From: an uncultured Eubacterium sp.
Lineage (GTDB): Bacteria; Bacillota; Clostridia; Lachnospirales; Lachnospiraceae
Assembly: GCA_910584345.1 (NCBI GenBank)
Contig: CAJTZX010000001.1
Location: 62,001 to 126,000 of the forward strand
Length of the DNA stretch: 64,000 nt
Direction of reading: 5' to 3'
Shown here: piece after piece, positions 8,659 through 17,403 of the stretch
Position numbering within the stretch: position 1 is the stretch's first letter
Layout: every line of letters starts with the position of its first letter
The notes under the pieces: generated by a model
Databases searched by the model: none
The model's input: only the letters and a program-made list of their open reading frames with translations
Told to the model about the DNA's origin: nothing
Position numbers and translations under genes: made by a program

Positions 8659-10104
8659 CTATTTTATACATGGTCCTTTCATTGGCCTATTATATAACTC
8701 TGAAAATATTTTTTTGTTATTGAGATATAGTTTTGTATAAAGATAAACAGCTGCCTCAATTTGTACCTTTTTTTCTTCACAAGTTAACTTATTAGCTACA
8801 TCAAAATCCCCATTATATATCAAATTTGCATACGCACATCCTCCACCGCATATTCTCTTTGCCCAACAGGAGCGACATTCATGATTCTCCATTAAATAGC
8901 TCTTAGGCTTTGATATAAAATTCCTCCATTGTACTCCCGAATAAATATCACCCATACAAAACTGTTTCATCCCTACCATTTTACTGCATTTGTAAATATT
9001 TCCTTCTGGCGTAATATGAATTGTAAATGGGTTAAGAAAGGCACATTCATTTTTTACAATATTATTATGTAACCGATATCCTATATCAATAAAATTAATT
9101 ACCCTTTCTGCTCTTCCATTTAATAAATTATCATATGTATTTTCTGCTAAAGAAAATAATTGTTTTCTTAACTCAACAATATCCGACTTTGTTATTGTCA
9201 TATTTTCATCATTTGTCAAAGCAAATATATAAAAGATATCTGTAAATCCCATTTCCCATAAGTCTAGTACAGATTTCTCCAATTTATCAACATCTTCATG
9301 GATTAAAGTTATCTTGGCAACTAACCTATTATAATAATGTTTTAATTTCTCTACACTCTCTTCAACTTTATTATACGATCTAATTCCCCTGCGCAATGGC
9401 CGGTTTTTATTTTGAATAAATTCACCTCCGTCAATGCTAATATCTGGTTGTATTTTATATTTCAAAAACAATTGAATCAACTCATCATCGATAAGTGTTC
9501 CATTAGTTGTTATTGCATATTTAGGTAAAACACCCGTTCCCTTAAGCAAATACTCTATATACTCTAAAGAATATTTTAAAATTTCTTTATTTAGCAGAGG
9601 TTCACCCCCAAAAAAAGTTATATTTGTTTGTTTCCTTGATTTATCTAAATGTTCAAACCAATAATCAATACTCTTTTTCGCAACTTCTTTTGACATAAAA
9701 GATGCATTACTATTAAAGTGCCCGTGATCCGCAAAACAATATTTACATTCCATATTACACTCATGACTTATATGAAGTATTAAATTTTCCAAAACATTCC
9801 CTCTATCCCATTCTTTTTCCGGAATATCTGCACAACGAATGACTGGTTCTTTATTATCGTTAAATATAATGCCATTCTTTTGAAGTTCTTCAATTTCTTT
9901 CATTGTAATGTTGATTTTGGAAATATCATGCACTGAATTTAATTTTCTTATTATATCTTTAATTTTATCACCCTTACACAAATTATTTATTAATTCATTA
10001 AACAAACGATTTGTTTCTGATATAACTCCTGTACTTGAGTCATAAAAAAAATAATGCCCATCATTCTCATATAGCAGGGTATTATCCAACCGTGTAATTT
10101 CCAC
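8659..10104 (-). CDS. Radical SAM/SPASM Cys-rich-peptide maturase B
   Basis: About 481 residues. A GTG at 10104 is nine bases after AAGGGGG; the ATG at 10113 abuts that site. The first ~90 residues look like a RiPP leader-recognition (PqqD-like) region, with YFFYDSSTGVIS and LQKNGIIF segments. The radical SAM core has CNMECKYC at ~116-123 and FFGGEPLLN. The SPASM region ends in CRSCWAKRICGGGCAYANLI. It is a clear paralogue of the next gene upstream (ISIDGG, NKNRPL and AKRICGGGC are shared). The pair resembles the tandem CcpM-type maturases known from clostridial Cys-rich peptide clusters; that family name is from memory. Confidence 0.9.
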   Translation of the reverse strand: MEITRLDNTLLYENDGHYFFYDSSTGVISETNRLFNELINNLCKGDKIKDIIRKLNSVHDISKINITMKEIEELQKNGIIFNDNKEPVIRCADIPEKEWDRGNVLENLILHISHECNMECKYCFADHGHFNSNASFMSKEVAKKSIDYWFEHLDKSRKQTNITFFGGEPLLNKEILKYSLEYIEYLLKGTGVLPKYAITTNGTLIDDELIQLFLKYKIQPDISIDGGEFIQNKNRPLRRGIRSYNKVEESVEKLKHYYNRLVAKITLIHEDVDKLEKSVLDLWEMGFTDIFYIFALTNDENMTITKSDIVELRKQLFSLAENTYDNLLNGRAERVINFIDIGYRLHNNIVKNECAFLNPFTIHITPEGNIYKCSKMVGMKQFCMGDIYSGVQWRNFISKPKSYLMENHECRSCWAKRICGGGCAYANLIYNGDFDVANKLTCEEKKVQIEAAVYLYTKLYLNNKKIFSELYNRPMKGPCIK

Positions 10105-10121
10105 CTGATACATCCCCCTTT

Positions 10122-11534
10122 TCAGATAAAAATGCGATGAAAATGCTTTTCATCCTTTAAATACATTTTAGCATAAAACTTTAAGCTTTCTTCTGCGAGC
10201 ATTTTCGTCTCTTCACATATTAAATCATAATGTTTACTTACATTTCCTGTATATATTGAGTTTTCCTGTGCACATCCTCCTCCACAAATACGTTTAGCCC
10301 AACAATCTTTACACTCCGTTTCTTCTATATATTTTCTTGTATTTTCAGAAAACTTCTCCCAATCAATTCCTTTATCCAAATTCCCAACACAATGTTTCGG
10401 GTCATCCATCATTCTATGACATTTAAACATCTCTCCGGATGGCGTAAACATTATCGTATATGGACTTTGGAATGAGCATTCATTTTTTACTTTATTACTA
10501 TGTACAAAACCTGCATATTTCAATGTATTTGTAAAAAACTGTCTTTTCTTGTTTACTATGTTATCATATGTAATTTCGTTTAGCTCTTGAATTTGCTTTC
10601 TTAAACATTCTACATCTTGTTTCATAATACTTAAATTCTCATCAGCGATAGTAACAAATTCATATACAACATCAGTAAATCCGATATCCCAAAGATCCAT
10701 TACAGCCTGTTTTAGATACGGAACATCTTCATGTATCAATGTCATTCTTGCAGATATTTTATCAAAATAATTTCTTAACTTAGCTACATTTTTCTTTATA
10801 ATTTCAAAACTTCCTTTTCCTGAAACATATGGACGATTTTTATCTTGTATTACTTGTCCACCATCAATGCTTATTGTAAATCGTACATCATTTTTTACAA
10901 ACAGTTCTATAACATCATCACTGAAAACAGTTCCATTTGTAGTAATAATATACTGAACTTCTATATCATATTTTTCCAGCAACTCATTTATATAATCAAT
11001 CGAATATCTAATAACATCTATATTCAAAAGTGGTTCTCCGCCAAAAAAAGTAACCGTTGTCATAGTTATATCTTTATTTAAATACTTAAACCAATAATCA
11101 ATGCTCCTTTTTGCTGTATTTATACTCATTAATTCTCGGTTACCACCATAACTACCTCCATGCCCAAAACAATAAATGCATCGCAAATTACAATCATGTG
11201 AAACATTTAACCAGAGATTAATCAATAAATTTCCATCTTCCCAGTCTTTTTGATAAGCTGCTGGTGTCCTCACAACAGCTTCTCTTCCTCTGTCAAATAA
11301 CATATTATTTTGATATAACTCTTCTACTTGATGTAAGCAATCTAAAACTTTTCCCTTACTATATTTTTCCTCAAGGGAATTAATAACTTGATTTCTGCTT
11401 AAGCACGGAATCTTTTCAACAACATCGTTCAGAACTCCTGTTGATTTTGTCAAAAAACCTGTATCCCCATCATATAAAAAGGTATCATTATCAACTTTTA
11501 CACTTTTTACATTTATATTAGTTGGAAACTCCAT
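10122..11534 (-). CDS. Radical SAM/SPASM Cys-rich-peptide maturase A
   Basis: A 470-residue protein with AAGGAGG ten bases before the ATG. The N-terminal ~85 residues (FLYDGDTGFLTK ... LYQNNMLFDRG) look like a leader-recognition domain. The radical SAM motif CNLRCIYC is at ~115-122, followed by FGHGG and FFGGEPLLN, then ISIDGG and NKNRPY. The C-terminal SPASM cysteines end in CKDCWAKRICGGGCAQENS. It is the first enzyme gene after the precursor peptide, separated by a hairpin attenuator. Having two paralogues may give a heterodimer, two sequential modifications, or one enzyme that recruits and one that catalyses; sequence cannot decide. Both keep all three cluster cysteines. Confidence 0.9.
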   Translation of the reverse strand: MEFPTNINVKSVKVDNDTFLYDGDTGFLTKSTGVLNDVVEKIPCLSRNQVINSLEEKYSKGKVLDCLHQVEELYQNNMLFDRGREAVVRTPAAYQKDWEDGNLLINLWLNVSHDCNLRCIYCFGHGGSYGGNRELMSINTAKRSIDYWFKYLNKDITMTTVTFFGGEPLLNIDVIRYSIDYINELLEKYDIEVQYIITTNGTVFSDDVIELFVKNDVRFTISIDGGQVIQDKNRPYVSGKGSFEIIKKNVAKLRNYFDKISARMTLIHEDVPYLKQAVMDLWDIGFTDVVYEFVTIADENLSIMKQDVECLRKQIQELNEITYDNIVNKKRQFFTNTLKYAGFVHSNKVKNECSFQSPYTIMFTPSGEMFKCHRMMDDPKHCVGNLDKGIDWEKFSENTRKYIEETECKDCWAKRICGGGCAQENSIYTGNVSKHYDLICEETKMLAEESLKFYAKMYLKDEKHFHRIFI

Positions 11535-11572
11535 AATTTAAAATCCTCCTTGAAAATCTTACCTTAAAACAA

Positions 11573-11602
11573 TTACGGGGCAAGATTTCATTTGCCCCGT
11601 AA
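11573..11602 (-). terminator. Attenuator hairpin between precursor and maturase genes
   Basis: Perfect 11-bp inverted repeat (TTACGGGGCAA / TTGCCCCGTAA) with an 8-nt loop, 37 bp past the precursor stop. On the minus strand it is followed by TTGTTTT, a modest U-tract. Leaky terminators in this place are common in RiPP operons and give more precursor than enzyme transcript. Confidence 0.75.
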
Positions 11603-11638
11603 ACGAATGCTCAAAAAACATTCTTTGATGTAATCGCA

Positions 11639-11773
11639 TTAACCCATAAAGCAAATGCCATCGCAGCTATCACATGTATCACTCTTGCATTTCAAAATAC
11701 AAATCTGTATACCTGCATCACCAGTCTCTTCTACATCAACATTATTAATAGGTTTGATGTTCAGTTCATTCAT
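11639..11773 (-). CDS. Cys-rich RiPP precursor peptide, 44 residues
   Basis: Small gene starting at the ATG at 11773, ten bases after a very strong GGAAGGAGG site. The N-terminal ~22 residues are a cysteine-free acidic leader (MNELNIKPINNVDVEETGDA). The C-terminal 20 residues are a core with five cysteines at 25, 29, 34, 37 and 41 (segments CILKCKSDTC and DSCDGICFMG). A short leader and Cys-dense core followed by two tandem SPASM enzymes fits a sactipeptide/ranthipeptide-type thioether peptide. Aspartates sit next to or between the cysteines and could be acceptor residues. The odd number of cysteines means at least one has no cysteine partner, which favours thioether over purely disulfide chemistry. 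Product, links and activity are not known. Confidence 0.85.
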   Translation of the reverse strand: MNELNIKPINNVDVEETGDAGIQICILKCKSDTCDSCDGICFMG

Positions 11774-11866
11774 GATGAGTTCCTCCTTCCACAATAATAC
11801 TAATCAAATTCGCAGCCATCACAAATATGATTAATAGAAATGTGCTTTTAATTGTAGCACCCTTTC

Positions 11867-11905
11867 TGTATTCTATAATAGCAAATAAAACTACTTAGTT
11901 TTATT
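11867..11905 (-). promoter_or_regulatory. Promoter with 22-bp palindrome for the RiPP operon
   Basis: On the minus strand an extended -10 (TGC TATTAT at 11883-11875) lies about 100 bp before the precursor start. Immediately upstream is a perfect inverted repeat at 11884-11905, with 10-bp arms AATAAAACTA / TAGTTTTATT around a 2-base centre. It occupies the spacer/-35 zone, where no good -35 is visible, so the promoter probably depends on, or is blocked by, a dimeric regulator. The XRE protein, the LytTR protein or the adjacent OmpR-type regulator are candidates; none is proven. Confidence 0.6.
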
Positions 11906-11985
11906 CAACGTAAAAAAATCGACTGTTTATGTAACATTTTTTCGACATAATTTTTTCTCTAATAAACATATGTATAGCAAAATAA

Positions 11986-12022
11986 AAACCGACCTCACTC
12001 AATATAAAAGTAAAGTCGGTTT
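11986..12022 (-). terminator. Terminator of the ABC/two-component operon
   Basis: Stem AAACCGAC / GTCGGTTT just after the permease stop at 12040, followed on the minus strand by TTTATTTT. It separates the transporter module from the RiPP operon, so the two are separate transcripts. Confidence 0.8.
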
Positions 12023-12039
12023 CATTCTCCAAAATAAAA

Positions 12040-14367
12040 CTATTGTTGCAACTTGATAGTATCTATGATTGCCATTTTTCCAATCTGCTTAATCGGCCGC
12101 CGAATTGCAATTGCTGCTGATATAACGCATATTAGAATTATTATAATTAAAGATGATATCGGTAATTTCCAGATTATTCCCCATTTATCTGCAATTAAAA
12201 ACTGAAACATTAATGCATTTAAAGGCAGTCCCAGTATACAACCGACGATACATCCTAATGCAGCGTAAGTAAATGCTTCTACAGCAATCATTTTGTAAAG
12301 CTGGCCTGCCCCCATACCAACAGATCTCATAATTCCATATTGCTTTGTCCTAGAGGCTACACTTGCATTCATATTATTGAAAATATTAAATACTGTTATA
12401 AGCGCAATAATAATAAGAAACCCATAAATAAAAATTGCTCCTGTATAATAAGAGCTCTGCGCTTCAGAATTTGTGAGCCGCTTATCTGAAATAGAACTGT
12501 CATTCGGAAGCAACTCTCGTATAGTAGAAATAGTCTCATCATTTCCATCTTCTGAAAGTTGTATATCTAACGTTGAATAACCCAAATCTCCGGCAAGATC
12601 TTGAAATGTTTTTTCAGAACAAATGAAATATCCATAACTTCCAGCAGCATTCTTTGCACTAATTGTTGACAATATTCCTGTCAATATTACCTGCTTATCA
12701 CCTTGTGATGTTTGTAATGTTAATCTATCTCCAACTTTCCAATCCAATCCATTCCAATACATCGCTAAAACGCTATCTGCTTTTTTTTGAATAGAAGCAA
12801 CTGTCCCATCAACTAGCGCATCTTTGGCGTATTCAAGTTGTTTCTCATCATACGAAATTAATGTAACAGTACCATTGCCATCCCACATTGAAACAGGCAC
12901 ATCTGTTTTTTCCATTCTTCCAAATACTTTATCTACACCACGAATCGTTTCAATTTCCTTTACAAGCGATTTATTGAAAGGTACACTACCCATAGCTGCT
13001 GACACATCTGGTGCCGAAGATGACAAGGCTGGCATCCCCTGGTTCAGAAAAACTACTAATACTTGAAAAGATAAAAACATCATAATACTAATTGCAAAAG
13101 AACAAGTCATTAAAAACACGTTTTTCTTTCCAGACAATGCATGGAAAATTCCCATACTGGTTTCCACATGAAACACTTTTGTATTCGCAGCTTTCTTGTT
13201 AGACACAAACTGTGTATTCCCACTAATTGCCGTAACAGGCGAAACCTTTGCAGCCCTTTTCGCAGGTGATAACGAGGCTAAAACTACTATCAAAAACCCA
13301 ACAACTGCGCCAGCCACCAAACCAATAAAACTAAATTGAAATAGTGGAATTTCTGAAAAGCGATCACCGCTCACTGATTTTAGCAGCAGGCAAGCCCCCC
13401 ATGAAATAAACTGTCCAATAATCAATCCAACAGGAACACCTTTTATACTCTGGCGCAATCCTTGCAACATAACAAAATATCTCACCTGATTTTTAGATGC
13501 TCCTAAACACCTCAGCAATCCATAAAACTTTACACGTTCCAGTACATTTGTATGAAAACTTGCAGCGATCATAACTGTTCCCGCTGTCAGCACAAGTAAA
13601 ACTAAAAATATTGCAACGATGTAGAGTGATTGCATAGTACTGTTCTCACTTTGTCCCATCAATCCTAACAAAGCAGTATTTTCTGATATCTGACTATCTT
13701 CTAATCTATAAGTTTTTTTTATCTGGCGAATGGAATTTTGAATATCTACACCATTTTTAAACCGAATGCGGAACGTTGTTCCATCATTTGCATTCTCATC
13801 TGCAATCTCTCTGAATCCATTCTCATTTAATACCATGCCATAAACATCTGCACTTAACAAGCTACCCATATCTTCAAGTACACCCGTGATTTTATATTCT
13901 TTTTGTGTACCATTTGGTATTGTAACAATTACTGTATCACCTATTGATAAGTCCATTTGTTTTAACGCAAACGAATTCAACAATGCTTCATTTGACTGTA
14001 CCGGATAATCTCCTTCCTGCATATTCATTTCTGAAAGACGTGTAAACGCAATTTCATTTGCCCCAGCAAAACTAACAATTTTTTGTCCAATTTTTCCTGT
14101 ACTTCCCTGATATGTCCAACCACAATCAGCAATATCTATTCTTGCGCCCACAATCTCAGCCGTCTTCTCATCGATTCCTGTTAAACTGATATGATATTCA
14201 CCATTCGTCTTTATAAAATAATTTCTTTGTGCTCGAATAGCCATATCGGCCATACTGAAAATAGCCGTTACCAGAAACACAGAAAGAATAATACACAAAA
14301 CAGAGATTCTGTTATTTTTATGATGCACTTTTTCATACTGAGGAACTAATCCAAGATAACTTCTCAC
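12040..14367 (-). CDS. FtsX/MacB-type ABC transporter permease
   Basis: A 775-residue membrane protein with two FtsX-like permease units. An N-terminal helix is followed by a large extracellular MacB-like domain (~50-240), a three-helix block (~245-365), another helix (~420), a second extracellular domain (~450-640) and a final three-helix block ending in IRRPIKQIGKMAIIDTIK. The internal SPAKRAAKVSPVTAISG loop is typical of this family. It overlaps the ATPase gene by four bases. Such transporters do mechanotransmission or lipid/peptide extraction rather than classic import. With the kinase and regulator upstream, a role in sensing or resisting membrane-active peptides is likely, possibly including self-protection from the neighbouring RiPP. 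Confidence 0.88.
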   Translation of the reverse strand: MRSYLGLVPQYEKVHHKNNRISVLCIILSVFLVTAIFSMADMAIRAQRNYFIKTNGEYHISLTGIDEKTAEIVGARIDIADCGWTYQGSTGKIGQKIVSFAGANEIAFTRLSEMNMQEGDYPVQSNEALLNSFALKQMDLSIGDTVIVTIPNGTQKEYKITGVLEDMGSLLSADVYGMVLNENGFREIADENANDGTTFRIRFKNGVDIQNSIRQIKKTYRLEDSQISENTALLGLMGQSENSTMQSLYIVAIFLVLLVLTAGTVMIAASFHTNVLERVKFYGLLRCLGASKNQVRYFVMLQGLRQSIKGVPVGLIIGQFISWGACLLLKSVSGDRFSEIPLFQFSFIGLVAGAVVGFLIVVLASLSPAKRAAKVSPVTAISGNTQFVSNKKAANTKVFHVETSMGIFHALSGKKNVFLMTCSFAISIMMFLSFQVLVVFLNQGMPALSSSAPDVSAAMGSVPFNKSLVKEIETIRGVDKVFGRMEKTDVPVSMWDGNGTVTLISYDEKQLEYAKDALVDGTVASIQKKADSVLAMYWNGLDWKVGDRLTLQTSQGDKQVILTGILSTISAKNAAGSYGYFICSEKTFQDLAGDLGYSTLDIQLSEDGNDETISTIRELLPNDSSISDKRLTNSEAQSSYYTGAIFIYGFLIIIALITVFNIFNNMNASVASRTKQYGIMRSVGMGAGQLYKMIAVEAFTYAALGCIVGCILGLPLNALMFQFLIADKWGIIWKLPISSLIIIILICVISAAIAIRRPIKQIGKMAIIDTIKLQQ

Positions 14368-15047
14368 TTTGAAACCACCCCCAGATCTTTCAATATACCA
14401 TCTGCCATGCGAAAAACCCTATTTGCAGCCCTTGCATGGTTTTCATTATGTGTTATCATTAAAATTGTTTGCTGATATCTTGATGACATGGTTTGCAAAA
14501 GAGAAATCACTTCCTGACTGTTTTTACTGTCCAGATTTCCAGTTGGCTCGTCAGCCATAATCAACGCAGGCCTTGTAACTAACGCTCTTCCAATTGCTAC
14601 TCTTTGCTGCTGTCCTCCAGAAAGTTGACTTGGTAGATGATTTCGTCGTTCTACCAATCCTAACACATTCAAAAGTTCATATACAAATTTGTCATTTGGT
14701 TGTTTATAATCCAATAAAAGTGGAAATGTTATGTTCTGCTCCACATTCAATTCCGGTATTAAATTGAATGATTGAAATATAAAACCAATATGCTGTCGTC
14801 TAAAAATCGTTAACTTTTTTTCCGACATAGAAAAAATATCTTTCCCATCAATCAGCACTTTCCCAGAAGTAGCATTATCCAATGCCCCAACAACATTTAA
14901 AAGCGTGCTTTTTCCAGAACCCGATTCACCAATAATCGCAACAAACTCTCCTTTCCGCACAGAAAAAGAAACATGATTCAGTGCCTGAACCTTCGCTTCT
15001 CCCATGCCATAAGTTTTACATAAGTCTTGCACTTCAAGAATATTCAT
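14364..15047 (-). CDS. ABC transporter ATPase (MacB/LolD/BceA-like)
   Basis: A 227-residue ATPase. Walker A is GESGSGKSTLLNVVGALD, the signature is LSGGQQQRVAIGRALV and Walker B is LIMADEPTGNLDSKNS, the standard set for the MacB/LolD/BceA class that pairs with FtsX-type permeases. AGGTAGG stands eight bases before the ATG. Its stop overlaps the permease start (ATGA). It follows the histidine kinase by a 63-bp gap, so the four genes form one unit. Confidence 0.93.
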   Translation of the reverse strand: MNILEVQDLCKTYGMGEAKVQALNHVSFSVRKGEFVAIIGESGSGKSTLLNVVGALDNATSGKVLIDGKDIFSMSEKKLTIFRRQHIGFIFQSFNLIPELNVEQNITFPLLLDYKQPNDKFVYELLNVLGLVERRNHLPSQLSGGQQQRVAIGRALVTRPALIMADEPTGNLDSKNSQEVISLLQTMSSRYQQTILMITHNENHARAANRVFRMADGILKDLGVVSK

Positions 15048-15110
15048 ATCTATTACCTACCTTTCAGTCCTATATTACCTCCTCTTGCTTACAAACAAGT
15101 GAATCCTATC

Positions 15111-16346
15111 TTACTTATTTGTAAGATTAAAAAAGTTTAAGGTCAATATAGTTCCAACATCGATTTTGCTCGTCACTGAAACTGTCCCACCATGATTCTC
15201 CACGATGGTTTTCGCAAGCGGCAAGCCCAAGCCTATACCATGAATATCCTGAGAAAATCGGCTCCTATAAAATCTTTTAAAAATATTATACAAATCCTCC
15301 GGGTGTATACCTTTTCCATCATCCTCAACCTTAATTTGTGTTACTAATGGTGTCTGTTCCCATTGAATTACAATATGACCTCCAGACACCGTATGTTCCA
15401 AAGCATTTTTCACAATATTTCCCAAAGCTTCCAACATCCATAAGGCATCACAATAAAGCATAATATCGCTATCCCCATGTACTTCAATCGACTTATTTTC
15501 TCGTTTTGCCCAAATTTCAAACCGCTCAAGAACATCTTGTACAATATCAGAAATATGTTCCTGCATTTTCTCCATCCTGATAATCCCTGCATCCAATCTT
15601 GCCAATTTCAATAAAGTATAAATAACATCCTCTATTCTTTTAATTTCTCGCAACGATTTAGCGGAAAAATTATTCACTGCCTCCTTGTTTTCAACATCAT
15701 CGTTAATAATTTCATAATACATTTTCAACGCAGACAATGGTGTTTTCAACTGGTGAGATACATCAGAAATAATATCTTGTAAAAACTCTTTCATTTGTTT
15801 CTCATTCTCTGCATGAGCTGAGAGAATCGCAGAAAGTTCATTCACTTCATGAAAGAAACTGTACCATTCCCCTATCTGCTCACTATCAATACGACTCATT
15901 GTATTACCGTTCAAAAAATCTCGAATAGATGTCCCTGCATCTTTCAGTACCTTATGCTGCTTATTCAAATAAATAAATATAAAACTATAAATGGCTGAAA
16001 ATACAAACAATAAGGCACAAAACAAAATTAACATTACCCGATTTCGATATTTTAAAACAGATGGTAGTAAAGATATAGCAGTCTTCTCACTATAGCCAAT
16101 AGCCGTCATAGCCTTTCTGCCTTGTTCTATATCTTTTTTCGATTTTCCAGCAGTAAAAGCTGAAACAGTCACATCACCTGTATGATTCAAAAGATATCCT
16201 GCAACAGAATAATCATGCAGCATCTGTGCTTTTTGAAATTCTTTTACAATTGCAGAGGAGATTTCAAACGTCAATAAAATAGAAATAATACAAGTAACTG
16301 TTATTCCACCTAATAAAAACCTTGTCTCTTTTCCCAGTTTTTCCAT
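15111..16346 (-). CDS. Membrane sensor histidine kinase (HisKA/HATPase_c)
   Basis: A 411-residue kinase with two N-terminal membrane helices (~13-33 and ~105-128) around a short ~70-residue extracellular segment. A HAMP-like linker and the H-box ISDVSHQLKTPLSALKMYYE (~190-210) follow. The ATPase domain has an N-box (NIVKNALEHT), a G1 box (VEDDGKGI) and a G2 box (GIGLGLPLAKTIVENHGG). It is ten bases from the response-regulator gene. The small sensor domain suggests that the adjacent ABC transporter helps in sensing, as in BceS-like systems; that is inference. Confidence 0.92.
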   Translation of the reverse strand: MEKLGKETRFLLGGITVTCIISILLTFEISSAIVKEFQKAQMLHDYSVAGYLLNHTGDVTVSAFTAGKSKKDIEQGRKAMTAIGYSEKTAISLLPSVLKYRNRVMLILFCALLFVFSAIYSFIFIYLNKQHKVLKDAGTSIRDFLNGNTMSRIDSEQIGEWYSFFHEVNELSAILSAHAENEKQMKEFLQDIISDVSHQLKTPLSALKMYYEIINDDVENKEAVNNFSAKSLREIKRIEDVIYTLLKLARLDAGIIRMEKMQEHISDIVQDVLERFEIWAKRENKSIEVHGDSDIMLYCDALWMLEALGNIVKNALEHTVSGGHIVIQWEQTPLVTQIKVEDDGKGIHPEDLYNIFKRFYRSRFSQDIHGIGLGLPLAKTIVENHGGTVSVTSKIDVGTILTLNFFNLTNK

Positions 16347-16355
16347 AATATCCTC

Positions 16356-17039
16356 TCACTTTACAACCCATTTATAGCCAAACCCACGCTCAGTCACTAA
16401 AAATTGCGGTATATTTGGTGTTTCCTCTATCTTACTACGTAAGCGCCGAATATAGACAGATAAAGTATTGTCATCCACATAGTTACCATTTCCATCCCAC
16501 ATATGATCCAATATCGCTTCGCGCGTTAATAAATGATTTGGATTTTGCATAAATAAACATAATAATTTATATTCTACAAATGTCAATTCCAATAATTCGC
16601 CTTTCACCCACACCAGACGCTCTACTGTATCTATTCTAATTTCATTTGCTTCCAATATAGAATCTCTTTTTAAAAATTGTTTGGAACGTCTAAGCAGTGC
16701 TTTAATTCTTGAAATTAGTTCATTAAGCTTAAACGGTTTTGTTATATAATCATCACCCCCCATGTCAAGTCCTTGAACAATACTAAACTCCTCATCTGAT
16801 GCCGTTAGAAAAATGATTGGGATTGTCGACTGAGAACGAACTTCTCTACATATGTCAAATCCTTTGCCATCTGGCAAAGTAATATCCAATAATAACAGAT
16901 CATATTGATTTTGCCTATAAAATTCTAACGCTTCTCTCACTGTTCGAGCGTTATCTACCAAATATCCATTATTCAGTAATATATATTTCACTCCTTCAAT
17001 TAAACTTAAATCATCTTCCACATAAAGAATCTTCTCCAT
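16356..17039 (-). CDS. OmpR/PhoB-family response regulator
   Basis: About 227 residues from an ATG at 17039, which has AGGTGGG six bases upstream; an ATG at 17057 is in frame but has no such site. The receiver has acidic residues in YVEDD, the phospho-acceptor in LLLLDITLPDG and the KPF lysine. The C-terminal winged helix contains LTFVEYKLLCLF, VDDNTLSVYIRRLRSKIE and FLVTERGFGYKW. It probably activates the downstream kinase/ABC genes, and possibly the RiPP promoter. Confidence 0.93.
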   Translation of the reverse strand: MEKILYVEDDLSLIEGVKYILLNNGYLVDNARTVREALEFYRQNQYDLLLLDITLPDGKGFDICREVRSQSTIPIIFLTASDEEFSIVQGLDMGGDDYITKPFKLNELISRIKALLRRSKQFLKRDSILEANEIRIDTVERLVWVKGELLELTFVEYKLLCLFMQNPNHLLTREAILDHMWDGNGNYVDDNTLSVYIRRLRSKIEETPNIPQFLVTERGFGYKWVVK

Positions 17040-17403
17040 TTCCTCCCACCTCATCATTAAAATTTGATAATATTCTCTTAATTATCTTTTTATACTATGT
17101 TTTTTATAAAATATCATTTATAATATTCTGTTTTTATTATTCTATTTATATCTATATAAAAACAAATCTAACATCTAACTACTTATTATAATTAGAACAC
17201 ATAAATAACGCAAGACTGATTTTATCAATAGACGTCATTTTCCATTGCAATAAACACCTTATTTTCGAGTAATTATTTCTACTTATCGTTCTCACTATTT
17301 TATAGAAATATCCCATTTCCTTCCACTCCCACCCATTCCCCCGACATATTTTTCAACCTCCCTCATATATATTACTAATACTTTTCCTCTCACTGGTAAT
17401 CCC
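17040..17403. other. AT-rich divergent intergenic region
   Basis: 364 bp between the response regulator (minus) and the M23 peptidase (plus). It must hold divergent promoters. The first ~170 bp are strongly AT-rich with several TATAAT-like hexamers in both directions, none with a convincing -35 partner. I see no small gene, RNA or repeat in it. Confidence 0.4.

Noticed and set aside
8659..11534. SCIFF-type six-cysteine peptide system
   Set aside because: The precursor has five cysteines and lacks the typical SCIFF sequence, and there are three maturases instead of one. A different Cys-rich RiPP class fits better.
11904..11946. LytTR-type direct repeats (TTCAAC, ATCGAC, TTCGAC) upstream of the RiPP promoter
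   Set aside because: The copies are only six bases long and differ, and the spacings (14 and 23 bp) are irregular, unlike the regular two-turn spacing expected of a LytTR site.
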